From assembly GCA_000787465.1 (NCBI GenBank), contig JSYX01000170.1, positions 1-60,669 of the forward strand: 60,669 nucleotides of DNA, written 5' to 3'. Position 1 is the stretch's first letter. Each line of letters opens with the position of its first letter. The position numbers and the translations under genes were made by a program. Shown piece by piece: positions 19,157 to 32,000 of this stretch. The notes under the pieces were generated by a model. That model saw only the letters and a program-made list of their open reading frames with translations. It was not told the origin of the DNA and ran no database searches. Origin of the DNA: Thermomucor indicae-seudaticae (taxonomy: Eukaryota; Mucoromycota; Mucoromycetes; Mucorales; Lichtheimiaceae).

Positions 19157-21981
19157 TTATGTACGAGAAGGGAAAGAAATGACTTTGAGTTGATCCGGCT
19201 ATAGCATCATACGTCAGTTCATTGTGGTGACATCCAACCTTTTTCTTTGTTCTCTTTACTTACCCTGAAAAAGGCGCCCCGTTGCGGATCCGTTTGGAAA
19301 TATCGTGTACCTTTGTACATTCCATCATGTATACCTACTATAAAAAGTAATCGAAAACCCGGATCAGTCAGTCTCCTTTTTGTTTTTGTTGTGTTTATTG
19401 ACAAAGAACTTACATCGATCGTGTAACTCGACGCCGACATATAGCCCGTCATCGAAATGAACTGGACCAAGATACTTGACTACGCCGCGCATAGGTAGTG
19501 GACGATGTAATACCTGAACTGTGGCACCCAGCACGGGTACAACTGGCGAAGCATGGGACGATTCGTTGTCACTCAAATCGCTACCACTACTGTAGTAATG
19601 GTTGGAACTCGAAATTCTGAATCTGGATCGAAGCCCAGAACGCTTTTTCGACTTGTTAGCTTTTGTGAGGGGTTTGATATGGGTAGTAGAAGCTGGTCTT
19701 TGGGGTATCTCGGGTAGTTCAAAGGTAAGTGTTGTTTTCTTGGTTGCAGGGGTATTGTTACGAGGAGGCAAAGAGGTTGACGGTGTGATCTGAAGCCCGA
19801 GTTCCTTGAGGTCTGTTGGCAGCAGAGCATCAGCGAGCAGTGAAGAGGAGAGGGAGTGTTGTGGAGAACGGCAATTCTGTAGGTTCATACTCTTTTCAGT
19901 GACCGATACATTAGGATATGTTTTGCTGTAAGGGAGCTTTGACTCAACAGACAAGTACGAGCGACCGGGAGTGTGATCGGCTGACTTGCTGCCGCTGAAG
20001 GAAATGCCTAAACCCTCAGCAGATAGTCGCTTTTTCAGACTTCGTAACGATAGCCGTCTGCGCGGCAAGTTGCTGCCGCCGGCTGTACTATTGCATGTGG
20101 CTTCGTATTCGCTCTCTGCTTGCTGTTTCTTGGATTGTCGATTTACCTTGGGTCTAAACTTGAATAAAAAGGCAAAGTCATTTGAAAATGACTTGGTCAA
20201 AGTACGATAAGGAACATCAATATCTATAATAACACGTTATGAGAAAGCGAGCACACAAAACTGTAGTTGGCTTATAATTTACCTTCAGCCAGCTTAAGCA
20301 TCACATCCTTGTCGACATTTTTGAAGCCGTCCTGTGCCTTCACAGCGGACCAATGTCGAGCAAGGTAATTGATGCACAGCTGACGCGCAGCGTTGAGCAC
20401 GTTATCAACTGCGGTTTCCTCGTCCATTTTTTGGCGACCGATCAAGTTGCGTACTATCCCTTGATAGAGGTCGCCGGCGTTTCCGTTATGTATGCCTTCA
20501 TCGAGCACGCGCTGCAATAGGAACTCTAGAAAATCCACGGAAAGGGCGGAACCAACGCCGATGCCATCCACGTAAGAAACCAAAATAGGATATTCGACAC
20601 AATAAAATCCAAAGTTGTTGGATATCATCAAAACGGTGTGATTAACCAGTTGATTCAGTATATCCTGAACAGGATGAGACCATTCGCGTCCGGGATCAGC
20701 GCTTTCGAGACGCACCAGACAAAGATGTAATGCTTCGAGTACATTGATTGCTGTGTGTTTCTTGATATTAGCCTGTAGTCGGCGCACAACCTCGTAAACA
20801 ATGTCGTGTTTCGCCTCCACCAAGCGTGCAAAAAGCGAACTGGACCACAAAGAAGGCAATGACTGTAGGGGATCGGCGTACAGGGCCACGAGACTTTGTC
20901 GCAAGACTGGCACGTAGTTTTTGTTGTCGTCGGAAAACAACAGCATCGAGGGGAGCAGTACTGCACATTCTTGACAGTTACACTTGAAGTTGTCACAGAT
21001 CTTTGCCATTTCATGTAGTACTGCCAAGCAAATTGTGTCATAGTGGCCCAGGTAATCCGCAGCCTTAAATACGTCGCGAAAAATGCGCAGAGCATGCATC
21101 TTGCGCATGATGCTCTGACCTCGAGTACTCGTATCGGGACTCTCGGGTGCAGGTGGAATGGATAAGACGTTGGTGTAAAAATAGCCGAGAATAACTTGCA
21201 ATGTGATGGGAGAAAATAGATCACCTGGCAGATGAACATTTGGACTCGAAGCCTCACGGAACTCTCTGCAAAACATTGCGTGAAAATATGAGGATTGAAC
21301 CGCTAACATAAACCGATGCGCACGGAACGAATAACATGGCTCTTTTGTCCCCGAGAATATGTAGATCACAACGTCACTTGCCACGGCTTCCTTCCGCATA
21401 CGATCAAGGTCTGCGACAAGAACATCCCACGGTCGAGCTCCATTTGCTGGTAATAAGTCCGCCTCAAGTTGTTTTTCAAGCGCTTGGATCTCAAAGATGA
21501 TATCCGTATGGTCGCGGCACTCAATTTCGCTACTGACAGTGCATGCCGACGCAGATGACACGCTGGTCGTCAGAGACACTTCGGATAAGCTTGACTCAGC
21601 AACAGGTCTTGCAATGCATGATCGGGAGTAGGTATCATGTCGAAAGAACTCGGCGGTGTACCAAAAGCGGAGCAGATGGAGGAAAATCCGGTACGGAATT
21701 ACTGGGTTATTGACTATCGTAATGCCTTGGCCGTCAGCTTCAAGCTCTCGTAAATACCGTCTGCGGAAACTTCTGGGGATCCGTGAGAGAAGAATTGCTT
21801 TTTTACCCACGTTTCACGTTAATATCGTGCACCGACTAATCGCCAGCAGATCGGACGTACCTCGATGAGCCCAGATCTGAGCAGACGGGTAATCGAAGCG
21901 AACATCAGCCACGTAATCTCTTGCGTAATCCAATAACTTATGAAGCGACCGCTGAAGGACCTTTGGAGGAGGACTAAACAT
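19157..21981 (-). CDS. Double BTB/POZ plus C-terminal CAP-Gly protein
   Basis: Five exons (21981-21861, 21797-20283, 20223-19414, 19337-19264, 19198-19157) give 853 aa. BTB-1 lies at about residues 24-95 (DVRFDYPSAQIWAHRAILLSR), BTB-2 at about 180-255 (SDVVIYIF...YSFRAHRFMLAVQSSYFHAMF), followed by BACK-like helices. Then comes a Ser/Pro/Arg/Lys-rich disordered stretch and a CAP-Gly domain at the C-terminus (VQVLHRPLPMRGVVKYLGPVHF, YVGVELHDR, GIHDGMYKGTRYFQ, GAFFRPDQLKVI). The microtubule/EB-binding GKNDG loop reads GIHDG, so the Lys and Asn are lost. BTB suggests cullin-3 adaptor or oligomerisation roles; CAP-Gly suggests microtubule or EB-protein binding. The 20283/20223 junction (KLAE|DIDVPYRT, phase 1, GTAAAT donor) ties the two halves in one frame. 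The start is the first ATG after a TATA box. Confidence 0.85.
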
Positions 21982-22045
21982 GGGCCAGAAGGGGCGAAGG
22001 AGGAGAAGGGAAAAGAAGAACTATCCGGATAAAGAAAGAGTAGGG

Positions 22046-22055
22046 CTTTTATATA
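22046..22055 (-). promoter_or_regulatory. TATA box of the BTB/CAP-Gly gene
   Basis: TATATAAAAG on the minus strand, 65-74 bases upstream of the ATG at 21981. A pyrimidine-rich stretch lies between it and the start codon. Confidence 0.55.
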
Positions 22056-23688
22056 TGCGAGCTTGTCTGGCTGGAACACAAAAAGTGGCGCATGAACGTA
22101 ATAGTATTTTTGTGGCATGCATGTATCGGCGTCGTCATCCCTCGGAACTTACCCCTTATTTTTTCCTTCCACAACAATGCCGCATAATCCAGGCTTTGTG
22201 CTTCCAAGCGCTGCGCTGAGGTTGAAATGCCTGCCTGCGCCATTAAGTCAAATCAAGGGTGCTCTGGATTGACATGTTATTTTTCTGCACTCAAAGCCGG
22301 GTGAGCAAAGCCAGTATGACTATTGGCAAAAGTGATGTTTTTCATTGATGCTTTTCATGTCATCTTAGGTCTGGAAAAATGTTACTTTTGGAACGCTGTC
22401 CGCTACCTACTATGGACACCTTTCTGCCTTCGGCATAACCATATTAGATTCCCATTTGTGTCAAACTTCGCTATTAAAGATCAATGATACTCCAAGAAAA
22501 GAACTGTACAACACCTTAATAGTCTGCTGACATATCACATCTTGTATCATGTTTTTCTAATTCCTGGATTCCAATTCCTAGAAACTTTAATGGACCGCAA
22601 TGATTCGTCACCGAAACCTAAAAGGTTACTGCGGTGGCGCAAGTATCTGAGTCAAAGGAAGATAAATGGCAGGGTACATAAGGAAAATCAGGAAGTCGTA
22701 CGATGACGACTTTTACCGGCCCACATGGCAATTTGAAGGAGTCTAAATTCTTGGATCTTGGAAGCATTTACAGTTGTTTAGACATCAACCTGATCTATCC
22801 ATAGATCCTAAGGAATATTTACATTGGGTCACATACCCCCTTATCCCTTCAATTCCTTGTGACAATGGACTGTCTTACTTGGGTTTGGCAATAAGCCCTG
22901 CTCTATAAATTGCAAGTAGTTGTTATTTTTTTCCGAGTCTAGAACTGATAACCATCACGATGGTGTAACTTTTTTCTTGTCAAGAGGTTTCAGAGGAGAA
23001 AGCCATACTGACTCTATTTCACATGCAATTTGTGCAAGTCCAGTTCCTGGTTTCCAAGAATTCCATCTTCATTAAATATACTCCGGTGGACGGACACGGT
23101 CCAGAAGAAGGAAAAAGAACTTGACACATTCTGCCCGACTTCAGCCGCTCCACCGTCAGTGATCCAGAAATAAGAGGAAAGGCGAGGTATTTGCTATATG
23201 AGACATGCCTCATTGACCTTGGTTAGCATAAGGCACATGGATCGTTCGTGGGTGCAGATAGGCGCACCATTCGTATGAGCAAGCAAACTCCGTCTGCGCC
23301 TACTAGGTGGGATCTGAGTAGATCACTTGTTCTAAAAGACTTAGCTATATGACGTTCGATTCCAACGTTTACATGCTTATGAGTATATATTTCGGATCTG
23401 CCACTCTCTAGCTAAAAGTACAGTACACAGTGAAGTGGAGGATTTATAAATATGAAATGCGGTTAGATGAAGGAACAAGTACTATGGTAAATATATCCAC
23501 AATGGCTGATGAACAGCCATGTAAAGTACGGATTGGGACCTAATCCCTAGTGTTCTTTGTGTACGTATGATACTAGATGATTACGGTTAGACGCTTAATT
23601 TCCCTCACGAACATGGCTACAGTACATACCGGCAACGAGGCCTGATCTCCAGATGCACGAGAAGAAAGGAACCGCTGTATCTTTTGAG
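22056..23688. other. Intergenic region, no gene seen
   Basis: AT-rich, about 1.6 kb. Short open frames on both strands have neither splice continuity nor motifs. The stretch beginning MAQAGISTSAQRL at about 22228 (-) ends at a GTAAGT and could be a non-coding or alternative first exon of the BTB gene, but a stop follows in the joined frame. No inverted repeats or transposon fragments recognised. Confidence 0.4.
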
Positions 23689-24981
23689 TTAATAACACTT
23701 AGTGATAATTTTATGGATAAGGCTTACTCTAATTTTCGGTAACCGGAACAGGAAGAGTGCAATAACACCAAAAAGCAGCAACATGTTCAGCATCGACCCT
23801 GTCGATTCGTCTGGACGGCTGCTATCAATTCTTCGTGCATTTTCTTCAGGATTGAACCCAATCGGACTGTGTGCATTTGCAAAGTGCAATGGCTCCACTT
23901 CCTCTTGATAGGGTCGGCTGTCTTGCATCGTATCCAAAGCCTTTTCAAGAGATTCATTTATGGCGTCCACAGCATCGTGTACTTTCTGATCGTCTTGTTC
24001 ATGTTGATCCAGTTCCGCTAACTCCGAGGTCTCATCTTTCGTTTCATCCAATGTCGTTATAACTGGTTCTTTAGACGTTTCTTCTTCCTCCTCGGTTAAC
24101 TCTCCGAGAAACGAAGTGTCTTTGGTCGTTTCAGTGGCAGTTTGCAGGTCGTCATTGGTATTTGATAGGCCATCTTGTTGAAGCTTTTCGTCCGGCTGTT
24201 GAGCTAACTTTCCAATCAGCTTGTCAAAATCCGCCCGAAGTTCTGCAGAGCCATCGTCTTCAGTCGCATCATTGACCAAGTCGTCATCAGCAGGTCCTGA
24301 CTCGACATCAGCAGCAACGACCTCTTCTTCCTCAAAGCCAACTTCGTTACCCTCTTCCTGCGTAGAAGCTTCCTGGCCGGCCGCTGCTTCTTCATTTTCA
24401 TCCGGAGAATCATCATTGATTTGATCTTTATCCCACGGCTGTTCTTGGGTCAGCTCGTTTTCTTCATCGACAAGAATCTGCGAATCGTCCTTATTCAAGT
24501 CAAACTCCTCCACGGGATTATCAATCGGCATGTCTGTTGTGTCTTGCTCTTCGACAAAGGACACGTCCTGAGGCTGTTCACTGTCGTTTAAAAGATCGTT
24601 CTCGTCGGATTGTGTTGTCTCCATATAATCCTGGTCTGCAGAGATGTCCTCCTTGTCCTCCGGATTGTCATCAAATATACTGTCCTCCTCTTCTTCCGCA
24701 ACGACGCCATCGCCTTCCTTGAGAGAAGCATCTTTGGTCTCGTCCGGTTTGTTCCAGTCCAGTGCAAGGTCGTCTTCCGATATATCCTCTTCAGTAGTTC
24801 CTGAAGACCATTCCTCCACAACTTCATTGACAATGTCCTCGCCAGATCCGCTGTCGGCCTTGGCATCACCGTCATCAGGTAAGACAGGCGGTGCAGCCTT
24901 AACAACCGTTGCCAGGAACGTGCCAGCGACAAACGCAGTAGCGGAGCTCAATGCTCGTCGGTGCCGTGGGACGCAGCTCAT
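23689..24981 (-). CDS. Very acidic single-pass membrane protein with signal peptide
   Basis: Intronless, 430 aa. Residues ~10-30 are a signal peptide or first anchor (SSATAFVAGTFLATVVKAA). About residues 31-395 are low complexity, extremely rich in Asp and Glu with Ser/Thr/Gln (runs such as EEEEVVAADVES), with few basic or aromatic residues. A hydrophobic segment near the C-terminus (MLNMLLLFGVIALFLF) is followed by a short basic tail (RLPKIRVSLIHKIITK). The layout is a type I membrane protein with an acidic lumenal or extracellular domain. An ER calcium-buffer or secretory-pathway role is conceivable but unsupported. No homologue recognised. It diverges from the gene at 25754. Confidence 0.7.
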   Translation of the reverse strand: MSCVPRHRRALSSATAFVAGTFLATVVKAAPPVLPDDGDAKADSGSGEDIVNEVVEEWSSGTTEEDISEDDLALDWNKPDETKDASLKEGDGVVAEEEEDSIFDDNPEDKEDISADQDYMETTQSDENDLLNDSEQPQDVSFVEEQDTTDMPIDNPVEEFDLNKDDSQILVDEENELTQEQPWDKDQINDDSPDENEEAAAGQEASTQEEGNEVGFEEEEVVAADVESGPADDDLVNDATEDDGSAELRADFDKLIGKLAQQPDEKLQQDGLSNTNDDLQTATETTKDTSFLGELTEEEEETSKEPVITTLDETKDETSELAELDQHEQDDQKVHDAVDAINESLEKALDTMQDSRPYQEEVEPLHFANAHSPIGFNPEENARRIDSSRPDESTGSMLNMLLLFGVIALFLFRLPKIRVSLIHKIITKCY

Positions 24982-25753
24982 TTATGTTTGGATAATCAGA
25001 AAATAATCGTGCAGTAATAAGGAATGGATGGGGCGATTCAATCCCTGAATTACAGTAGAAAGAGGAAAAGAGAAAGTTGTTCCTATTCCTGAATACACGC
25101 ATTCGGGGTTGAGCTGACTTGGTCGCCTCGTGCAACCAAACCACAAATGCACGTCGCACCAATTGTCGGCGTATCTGTCATGGTGCATTCCATTCTTCTC
25201 GGTTTATGACGACTATCTTGCCCCAGCCTCGCCAATGGCTCAATGTTACTGTCCGTTAAACGTCAATCCCACCAGACATTCCCCATATCAAAGTTGGCCA
25301 TTATCTATACTGCTTAAACGAGGGTGATGAAAGGCCTTCACACTCCAATAGCTCGAACCTGTGCCATTCTCAGTTGATAAAAGTAGGTACAGATATTGAC
25401 AACCAAAGGCTGAAATCCCGGGTCAAGCGCGACCCATTCGTCGCTTCAGCACATTTCAAATGCATAATGGCGCCTTGTTCCGCAATGAATATACCCTCAG
25501 TGAACTTTTCCATCCCATTGCTTCAAAAATTGCACGGATCCATCGTAGTTTAACCGCATAAACGAGAGTCAATGTATGCATGAATAACTTTTAACGGGAT
25601 CAACATCAGAAAGCAACTATTAAATACGAGGAAACCGCTGCAAAAGCTATGGGATACGTGAAACTGCTTATTGAAAGTTCAGAGCTGAAGATTTTTTAAG
25701 ACACGTCTGAGTCTGGACGGGCTGGGCCAGCCCAAACAACAACCTTTCTTGCC
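24982..25753. other. Divergent promoter region
   Basis: 772 bp between two divergently transcribed genes. No exon or repeat supported. A pyrimidine-rich stretch near 25180-25280 is on the side of the plus-strand gene. Confidence 0.4.
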
Positions 25754-27163
25754 ATGGACCGGTATTCCAGAGGATACGATGATCGCTACAGAGGTTATTA
25801 CGAAAGACCCCGTTCAGACACCTACAGGCCACGAGAATATCGATCGGAAAGATCTTATCGGGAAGGGAGCAGTGATAGCGGCAGCCGTAATTACTCCCCA
25901 GGGAGACATTATCCATCTTCTCGATCGCCATCGCATGGTGGAGTAGGTGGTGGTAGCAGCAGCAGCAGCAGCAGCAGCAGTAACAGCGGTGCTCCAAGTA
26001 GAAGTAGCGACCGGTATTCGAGAGATCCTTGGTACGGAAGCTATCCCGATTCAAGAGGACCACGTCCTTCGCGGTCGCCACCGGGTTCTCCACGCCGCCC
26101 GTCATACAGCAGCTATTACTCTCGTCGCTCTAATCCTTCCATCTCTTCAAGTTCCCCAGGACGAAGAGACTCTTATGATCGACGCACATCACCATACCAC
26201 TCTTCCTCGAGACCCCCACCACCGCCTCCGGTCTCGTCGTCGCCGTCGAGCAGTGCATATCCTTACCACCGCGGTTCTACGGGCAGTAGCAGTGAATCAC
26301 CTTACCATTCTTCATCCTATTCACCTCGACGATATTATCCATATCCACCACCTCCCCCTTCTTCGTCCTCCTATCCACCCTCAACAAGAAGCAGTACGCC
26401 TGGTGCACATTCATCGAGTTACTCTGGGCCGCCGCCTCCTCCTCCTCATGGACGAGACCAACCGCCATCGTCTCAGTCTAGGGTATCAACGTCTGCATCA
26501 TCAGTTCCTCCTCCTGCATCTCCTCCGCCCGTGGGTGCAGGATCCAGTTATCGTGGCTCTATATCTGGAGAGCCGCCGGCGCCACATAAAGGCCCACATC
26601 CTCCGTACTCACGATCCCCGCCTTATTCTTCTTCGAGTCATCCACGCTATTCTCATGGCTACCACCATTACCATCATTATTCGCACTACCATTCTGGTTA
26701 CCCAGGTCCTGTACTTGCGCCGTCATCACCCCGGTATCCTCATGCTGGCCCATACCGTGGAGGATACCACCCACACCATGTTTCACCTGTTTTATCTTCG
26801 ATCCTCATGCAGCCGCCAAAACCCAGGCCTAGTTGTGCTCTGGAACTCGAGAAAGAGGTATATGTGAGCGTACGTCATGGTGGTGTATAGCAGATATATT
26901 AAATTGTCTATAAATAGATGGAGAGGTATCACATCGAAAATCGTAAAGAATGTGCACAAGAATTGACGATACTGGAAGCAGTACGAAAAAGTCGGTTTCA
27001 ATTGGAAATGGCAAAGTGGGAGACAAGCAAATTGGAACACCAGCTAGAACTTGTGCAAAGGCAATGGGACGAGAGTGGTTTGGAGGAATTGGTGAATGCA
27101 GTGTTGGAGTCTAATCCTGGAGTGTCACGTAAATCCACTAGTGCAAGTATTGTCAGAACATGA
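25754..27163 (+). CDS. Low-complexity Ser/Pro/Tyr/Arg-rich protein with C-terminal coiled coil
   Basis: Two exons (25754-26857, 26918-27163) joined in phase 0 encode 449 aa. The N-terminal ~365 residues are an RS/RG/SY-type disordered region: MDRYSRGYDDRYRGYYERPR, poly-Ser, several PPPPP runs, and a HYHHYHHYSHYHSGY tract. The C-terminal exon encodes a charged helix with heptad-like spacing (CAQELTILEAVRKSRFQLEM, then LEHQLELVQRQWDES). This layout suits an RNA-processing or condensate-forming nuclear factor; the specific identity is unknown. Start ATG is in good context (GCCATGG). The stop is 76 bp from the convergent phosphatase stop. Confidence 0.75.
25955..25980 (+). repeat. AGC microsatellite encoding poly-Ser
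   Basis: Uninterrupted AGC trinucleotide run within the coding exon, read as serine. Length variation would be frame-neutral. Confidence 0.8.
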
Positions 27164-27239
27164 ACGACTTTATTACACACTATACAATATAACTCGCTTT
27201 TTTCTAAAAAGTACAATGGAATACATTGATACGAAGAAA

Positions 27240-28960
27240 CTATGATTTGGTGAGAGTAAAGGAATCAATGATCTTGCCAAGGGTTCCATCTCTTTTGGCT
27301 TCGCGGTGGACCATGGTGAAGGAAGTGGGAGTGACTTTGACGGTCGAGAAGCCATTGCCAGCGTCATAGCGAACAACAGACCAGTCAGCAAATGGTCCAG
27401 TCGTGTTGAACTTTGAGACGCCTTCGGGTTGGCCGGCATCACCAACAATGACTTCCATGTAACTGGGCGCGTTGTGGTACGAAGTTGAAGTCACCTTGCC
27501 ATTTGCGATAGGGTAAGTACGTTCATAGTTGTGTACGTGTCCACTAAAAATACCCATGTTCAGTAGCTGAATCGAGATATATGAGTGGAAGAAAAAAGAA
27601 CTTACGCAAGGTATACATCGACCTTGTGCTTCAGGAGCAAAGGTTCAAGGCCTCCCCAGCGAGTCTTGTTGTCACTTGCATAAGGACCGTTGCGGATCAA
27701 GTCTGCGCTTGTGGTACAGTCGTCATCACTGGAACTGCAGTAGACGGGATGATGTGTAATCAGGACGATCCAGGGGCGTTGTTTGCGGTTCTTGTTTGCG
27801 TGCTCGAGATCTGCATCAAGCCAGTTGATCGCAGTGCGTATCTGGTCATCGGAACCTTCGAAGTAGACTTCGGTAGAGAAGGAAACAAGGTGAAGAGACT
27901 TGTAGTCAAAGGAATACATCATTGAGTTGTTAAAGTGAGACTCTTCATATGGCACTGTGTTGAATCTGGGCGTTCGCAAGAAACAGTGAGCAACAATCCT
28001 CCTACTTCTCCTTTATAACTAGAGAGTCGAGCAATTACCTGTTCTTGTAATGGGAAAAGTTGTAGGCTGCTTCATGGTTGCCAGGTACACCCATGTAGGG
28101 CACGCGAGCGTAGACGGGTTCAATCATGTTCATGAATTCATCACCTTTGAGGCCATTGAAGTCGTCCATGTTGTATGCCTGTTGTGCGTAAAGATCAGTA
28201 CCTCGGCGATTCTGGACTTTAATGCGTACATCCGTTATTACCTGATCGCCGGAAACAGTAATAAAGTCATATTGATGAGATTTGGCAGCTTCCACCAGAT
28301 GAGGATAGGAGACAGCATTGTCAATACCCTTTAAGGAGGCATAAGTGTGAAGCCTGTTCCCTCGCAGATCATCTGGGCTCCATGAAACTTACAATATCGG
28401 CAATAGCCAAGAAGCTAAACTCCTTGCGACGAGATGCAGTGTGGAACTCGTACACAGTAGACCAGGTTGTATTTCCTTGGCTTACAGCACCGACTTGGTA
28501 GCAGTAAACAGTGGCGGGTTTTAAGTTTTTGGTAGTAATGCGATGGAGATACAGCGAACGATGTTCTGCGCCACCGTCGACAAAGTCCCAATCCTGATGA
28601 GATATATGAATTACATGTTAGTTGAGGCCCGTTTTTCCGAACAGCAAGGTCTGTCCTTTTACATACCTGACCCTGGATAGTTACGACTTTATCAGCCTGC
28701 TTCTTAGGCCAATACTTTAGAATCGAGCTGTTGACATCTTGCAGCGTAGCGAACTGGACACGTGCGTATTCGGCATCCGAGGCGAGCGATAAATGGATCT
28801 GTTGAGGTTCGGTTGGCGTACGAGTACGGTTCCAGTCAACGACGGTATTGAAGGCATCGGGTACGGGCCAGAGACCAGGGCTACCAGGAGCTTCTTGCGC
28901 TGTTACCGTTGCAGCCGACAGGCACACTAAGGAAAGGACAAAGGTGCTGAACAAGCGCAT
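27240..28960 (-). CDS. Secreted purple acid phosphatase
   Basis: Metallophosphoesterase of the purple acid phosphatase class, hydrolysing phosphomonoesters outside the cell or in the vacuole. Six exons (28960-28667, 28593-28393, 28328-28242, 28178-28039, 27965-27606, 27543-27240) give 461 aa. Signal peptide: MRLFSTFVLSLVCLSAATVTA. A fibronectin-III-like N-terminal domain runs to about residue 165 (PQQIHLSLASD, YCYQVGAVSQG). Metal-ligand blocks are in order: AIADIGI (DxG position), SGDQAY (GDxxY), VPGNHEAAY (GNHE), LITHHPVY (VxxH) and GHVHNYERTYP (GHxH). Several N-glycosylation sites (NRT, NSS, NFS, NTT) occur. A TATA box lies about 50 bp upstream. Phosphate-starvation control is likely for the family but no PHO-type site was verified. 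Confidence 0.9.
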
Positions 28961-29008
28961 AACTTTACTAGTCAGTTAAAGAAGAAGAAAACCAGGCACG
29001 CAAAGAGG

Positions 29009-29020
29009 CTTTATATATAA
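29009..29020 (-). promoter_or_regulatory. TATA box of the phosphatase gene
   Basis: TTATATATAAAG on the minus strand, 49-60 bases upstream of the ATG at 28960. Confidence 0.6.
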
Positions 29021-32000
29021 ATGATCTTTTTTTTCCTTGCTTGTCCAATCATTGGCACGTGGACATGAAGAGCGAAAAATATCCAATCAGGACAACAATA
29101 GGTTTAACTTAATCCCGGACTACGCACACCTTGACGCCAATACCCGCCTTTCCCTTTTCGCAAGCTAACGTATTAAACCATAAAGAAAAATAACCATAGA
29201 ACGAAAGTAGCTTCCTCTATATCTCCCGGTTAAATATTGTCTATTGTTTCTTTATCATCTTCTTTCGCGGATCTCCTTCATCAGTCATCTTGACAACAAA
29301 GATAACGCAGCAATTGATCCTCCAATCTCTGGCCCAATGAAATTCACAATTGAGGAGAGCATGCATGGGTTTTGTTCAACCCGAGAATCGGGTTCTGTTG
29401 CACATTTTTGGTAAAAAAAGGTGGAAAATTTAACCGGTTACGGCATACCTGAATGCGGCTAAAACCTATACTGGAGACAGGAAGAAAGAGAGGTATAGCG
29501 ATATTGTCTCTTCCGATCCTATTACGACCTGTTATTTGTGCTCTTTTCAAGTCCAAATAAAGAACGACTCTATGCTCGTGTTCAACGGATAATCGATACT
29601 ACCCCAGCACAATGAAGCTCTTGCACCATGGTTCAGGATCTCAGACAGCGTATTAAAGGTCAAAGTAGGGAATTATACATATGCAGCCCGGGCCATGAAA
29701 AAGGTTGACGGCAACACCGGCATTTTGATATTTTAGACCATTTCTATATGCAATGTAAAATGGCCGGCGGCAGGCAGCAGACTATTTCGCCAATTCAAAG
29801 AGCAAAAAGAAAGACAGTAAGTGTATTTGGCCAACGCGTATAGAGGAAAAGAAAGTTTAAGTTGTACAATATTTGTGGAATAGCGATATCGTGTTCAACC
29901 AGCCAACTAGGAATTTCATCATTACGCCAAATGCTGAAGGTGCGTTACCAGCCATCAGGATAAAACGGAACTGCATGTTCTAAAAATACGGCGTAACACA
30001 TCGTGTTATCCGCGATCGCCAAATGGATCATCCAGTGTGTTGTTTCCAAGCGTACTTTGGGAACCAGTACAATGAATATGGGCTTGTGATCAGGTCTCAG
30101 TAACGCAGGGGTTTACTGTGTTCCTGGTAGACTGGACCATGACAGTCCGCTAATTAGGCATGAAACATTGGATACCTCTGTTACCACTGTAAGTTCCTGG
30201 AGACAGGCTGATAGACCCACGCCACATAGAATGTTATAAATAGAGTGTAGGATGGGACGTAATAAAACATCCATTTTTGAGTCGCACTGATTCTTAGTCT
30301 CTTTATTATTGTGATATGTCACAGCAGTTAGATCATTGAGGGGTGGGGATGGCCATAAGCGTCGACACTCTTCAACTATTTATCTTTTCCAGTGATATGA
30401 CCCATTGACTAATTTCGCTGATGATGGCAATCAGGAACAGAACGTAGTAGACTAGCGGTGAATAGATGGAGTAATAGGTGAATGACCTCATTGTGCAGTG
30501 GCTCGTCGGAAGTTGCAACATGACAAACAAGCTCGAGTATTTCCGCGATAAATTTGTACGCCGGGTGAAGAAGGAAGTAATGTCCCGCGCACGAGTTCTG
30601 TAAGTGTACTTTGAGCTTTGGAGTCCTGTATTGGCAGCTCACCTCAAGCAGAGACCTTACTTTATATTTTGATCTCATCGTACATTAAAAGCCAAACGTC
30701 CTTATGCTTAAAATCCAAGCGGCGCAAATTGCTCTTCAAAAATCATTGATTTCGACATACGTCTTGTACAATGTAGAATACTGTATAATCTTTATGTCCA
30801 TAGAATACGGTATATGTACGTAGTTCGGTAGTGTCGAATAAAACGTTGGATGTGTGATATATGTAAGATTCCCCTCTATGGATCGTGCTGCAGCTTAATT
30901 CCTATCGTACATCGTTCTCGATGATTGCGGATTGGCTCGTGCAAGCAGACAAGAGCGTCAGAATACAGCATCACCCATAACGTGGCTGCTTCGCTAGTTC
31001 TCGAGGTGCAAGAAATCACGGAACGCTGAAAGACACGATGATCTTTGTGGCCAATCATAAACTCCCCTCCAGACAGTCTACATACGCTTACACCAGACGC
31101 ATAAATCACTCACTCACTCACTCATTTTCGGGCAACTGTTCGCCCTTTTCGACTTACTTCTCTGTTTTAAATGCCTTCTAACTCTCTCAAAGACGTTAGC
31201 AATATACGCGCTTCCAAAAGAGAACTTCTGAAGAACGTATGGCTATCGTTGCTTTATGGCAAGGTGGATGAGTTACCAGCCACAGTATCTTGTAGAAGAT
31301 AGTATTCTCCTCAGTTCTCACGAGTTTCACATGGAAAAAGGCCGGTACGAGTAGGTGTCGTAAATTATTTTCGAGTAGTGATGGCAGCCGATTGTTTCCT
31401 TCGGAAAATGCTGCTGGTCTCTACATCTACAATAAACTGGGTACATCAACAGATATGCAAGGCCTGAAGAGTCAATAAGAAGTCAATGGTTTCTTGACGA
31501 GGGCATTTTTTACCAGAGACAATCCACCGACCATCCGATTAAGTATGCTTACTCTTTAAGTAAATATCATTTCATTTGCTTCACTCCTGTTACTACTATA
31601 CCTCTGGAAAAATCTAGTGTATCCATCCACGTCTCACTTGCTCTGAGTCTGCAACGTATGATGGATTTGGAAATCAATGGATTCTCAACGTTATTGTTCC
31701 TGGGCCAATAACTTCGTTTTGTCTCGGTGTCTATAACAACATGTCTCGGATTGTGATTATGCCTAGACAACCAGGGCGCAAAAATTTTACCTCTGCACTG
31801 AAACAGACAAACGTCATGACAAATAAACACTAGATAGATAGTCGAACCCTTTGACGTAAGATTCAAAGATGGGAGAAGAAAGTATCATGAACTCCTAGGA
31901 GACTAATTACATTCCAAGTAACGAAGAAGAAGAAGAACCCCCTGACATCTACCTCATCTGTCGAAAACCGGACTAATTACTTAAACCAACCTCATCAGAA

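Noticed and set aside
25947..26867. Second long plus-strand frame overlapping the Ser/Pro-rich protein
   Set aside because: Created by the repetitive codon composition of the real frame; it shows Ala/Arg/His-rich nonsense and has no start or exon continuity.
31567..31866. 99-codon minus-strand frame in the gene-free region
   Set aside because: No motif, irregular codon use, no neighbouring exon; treated as chance.
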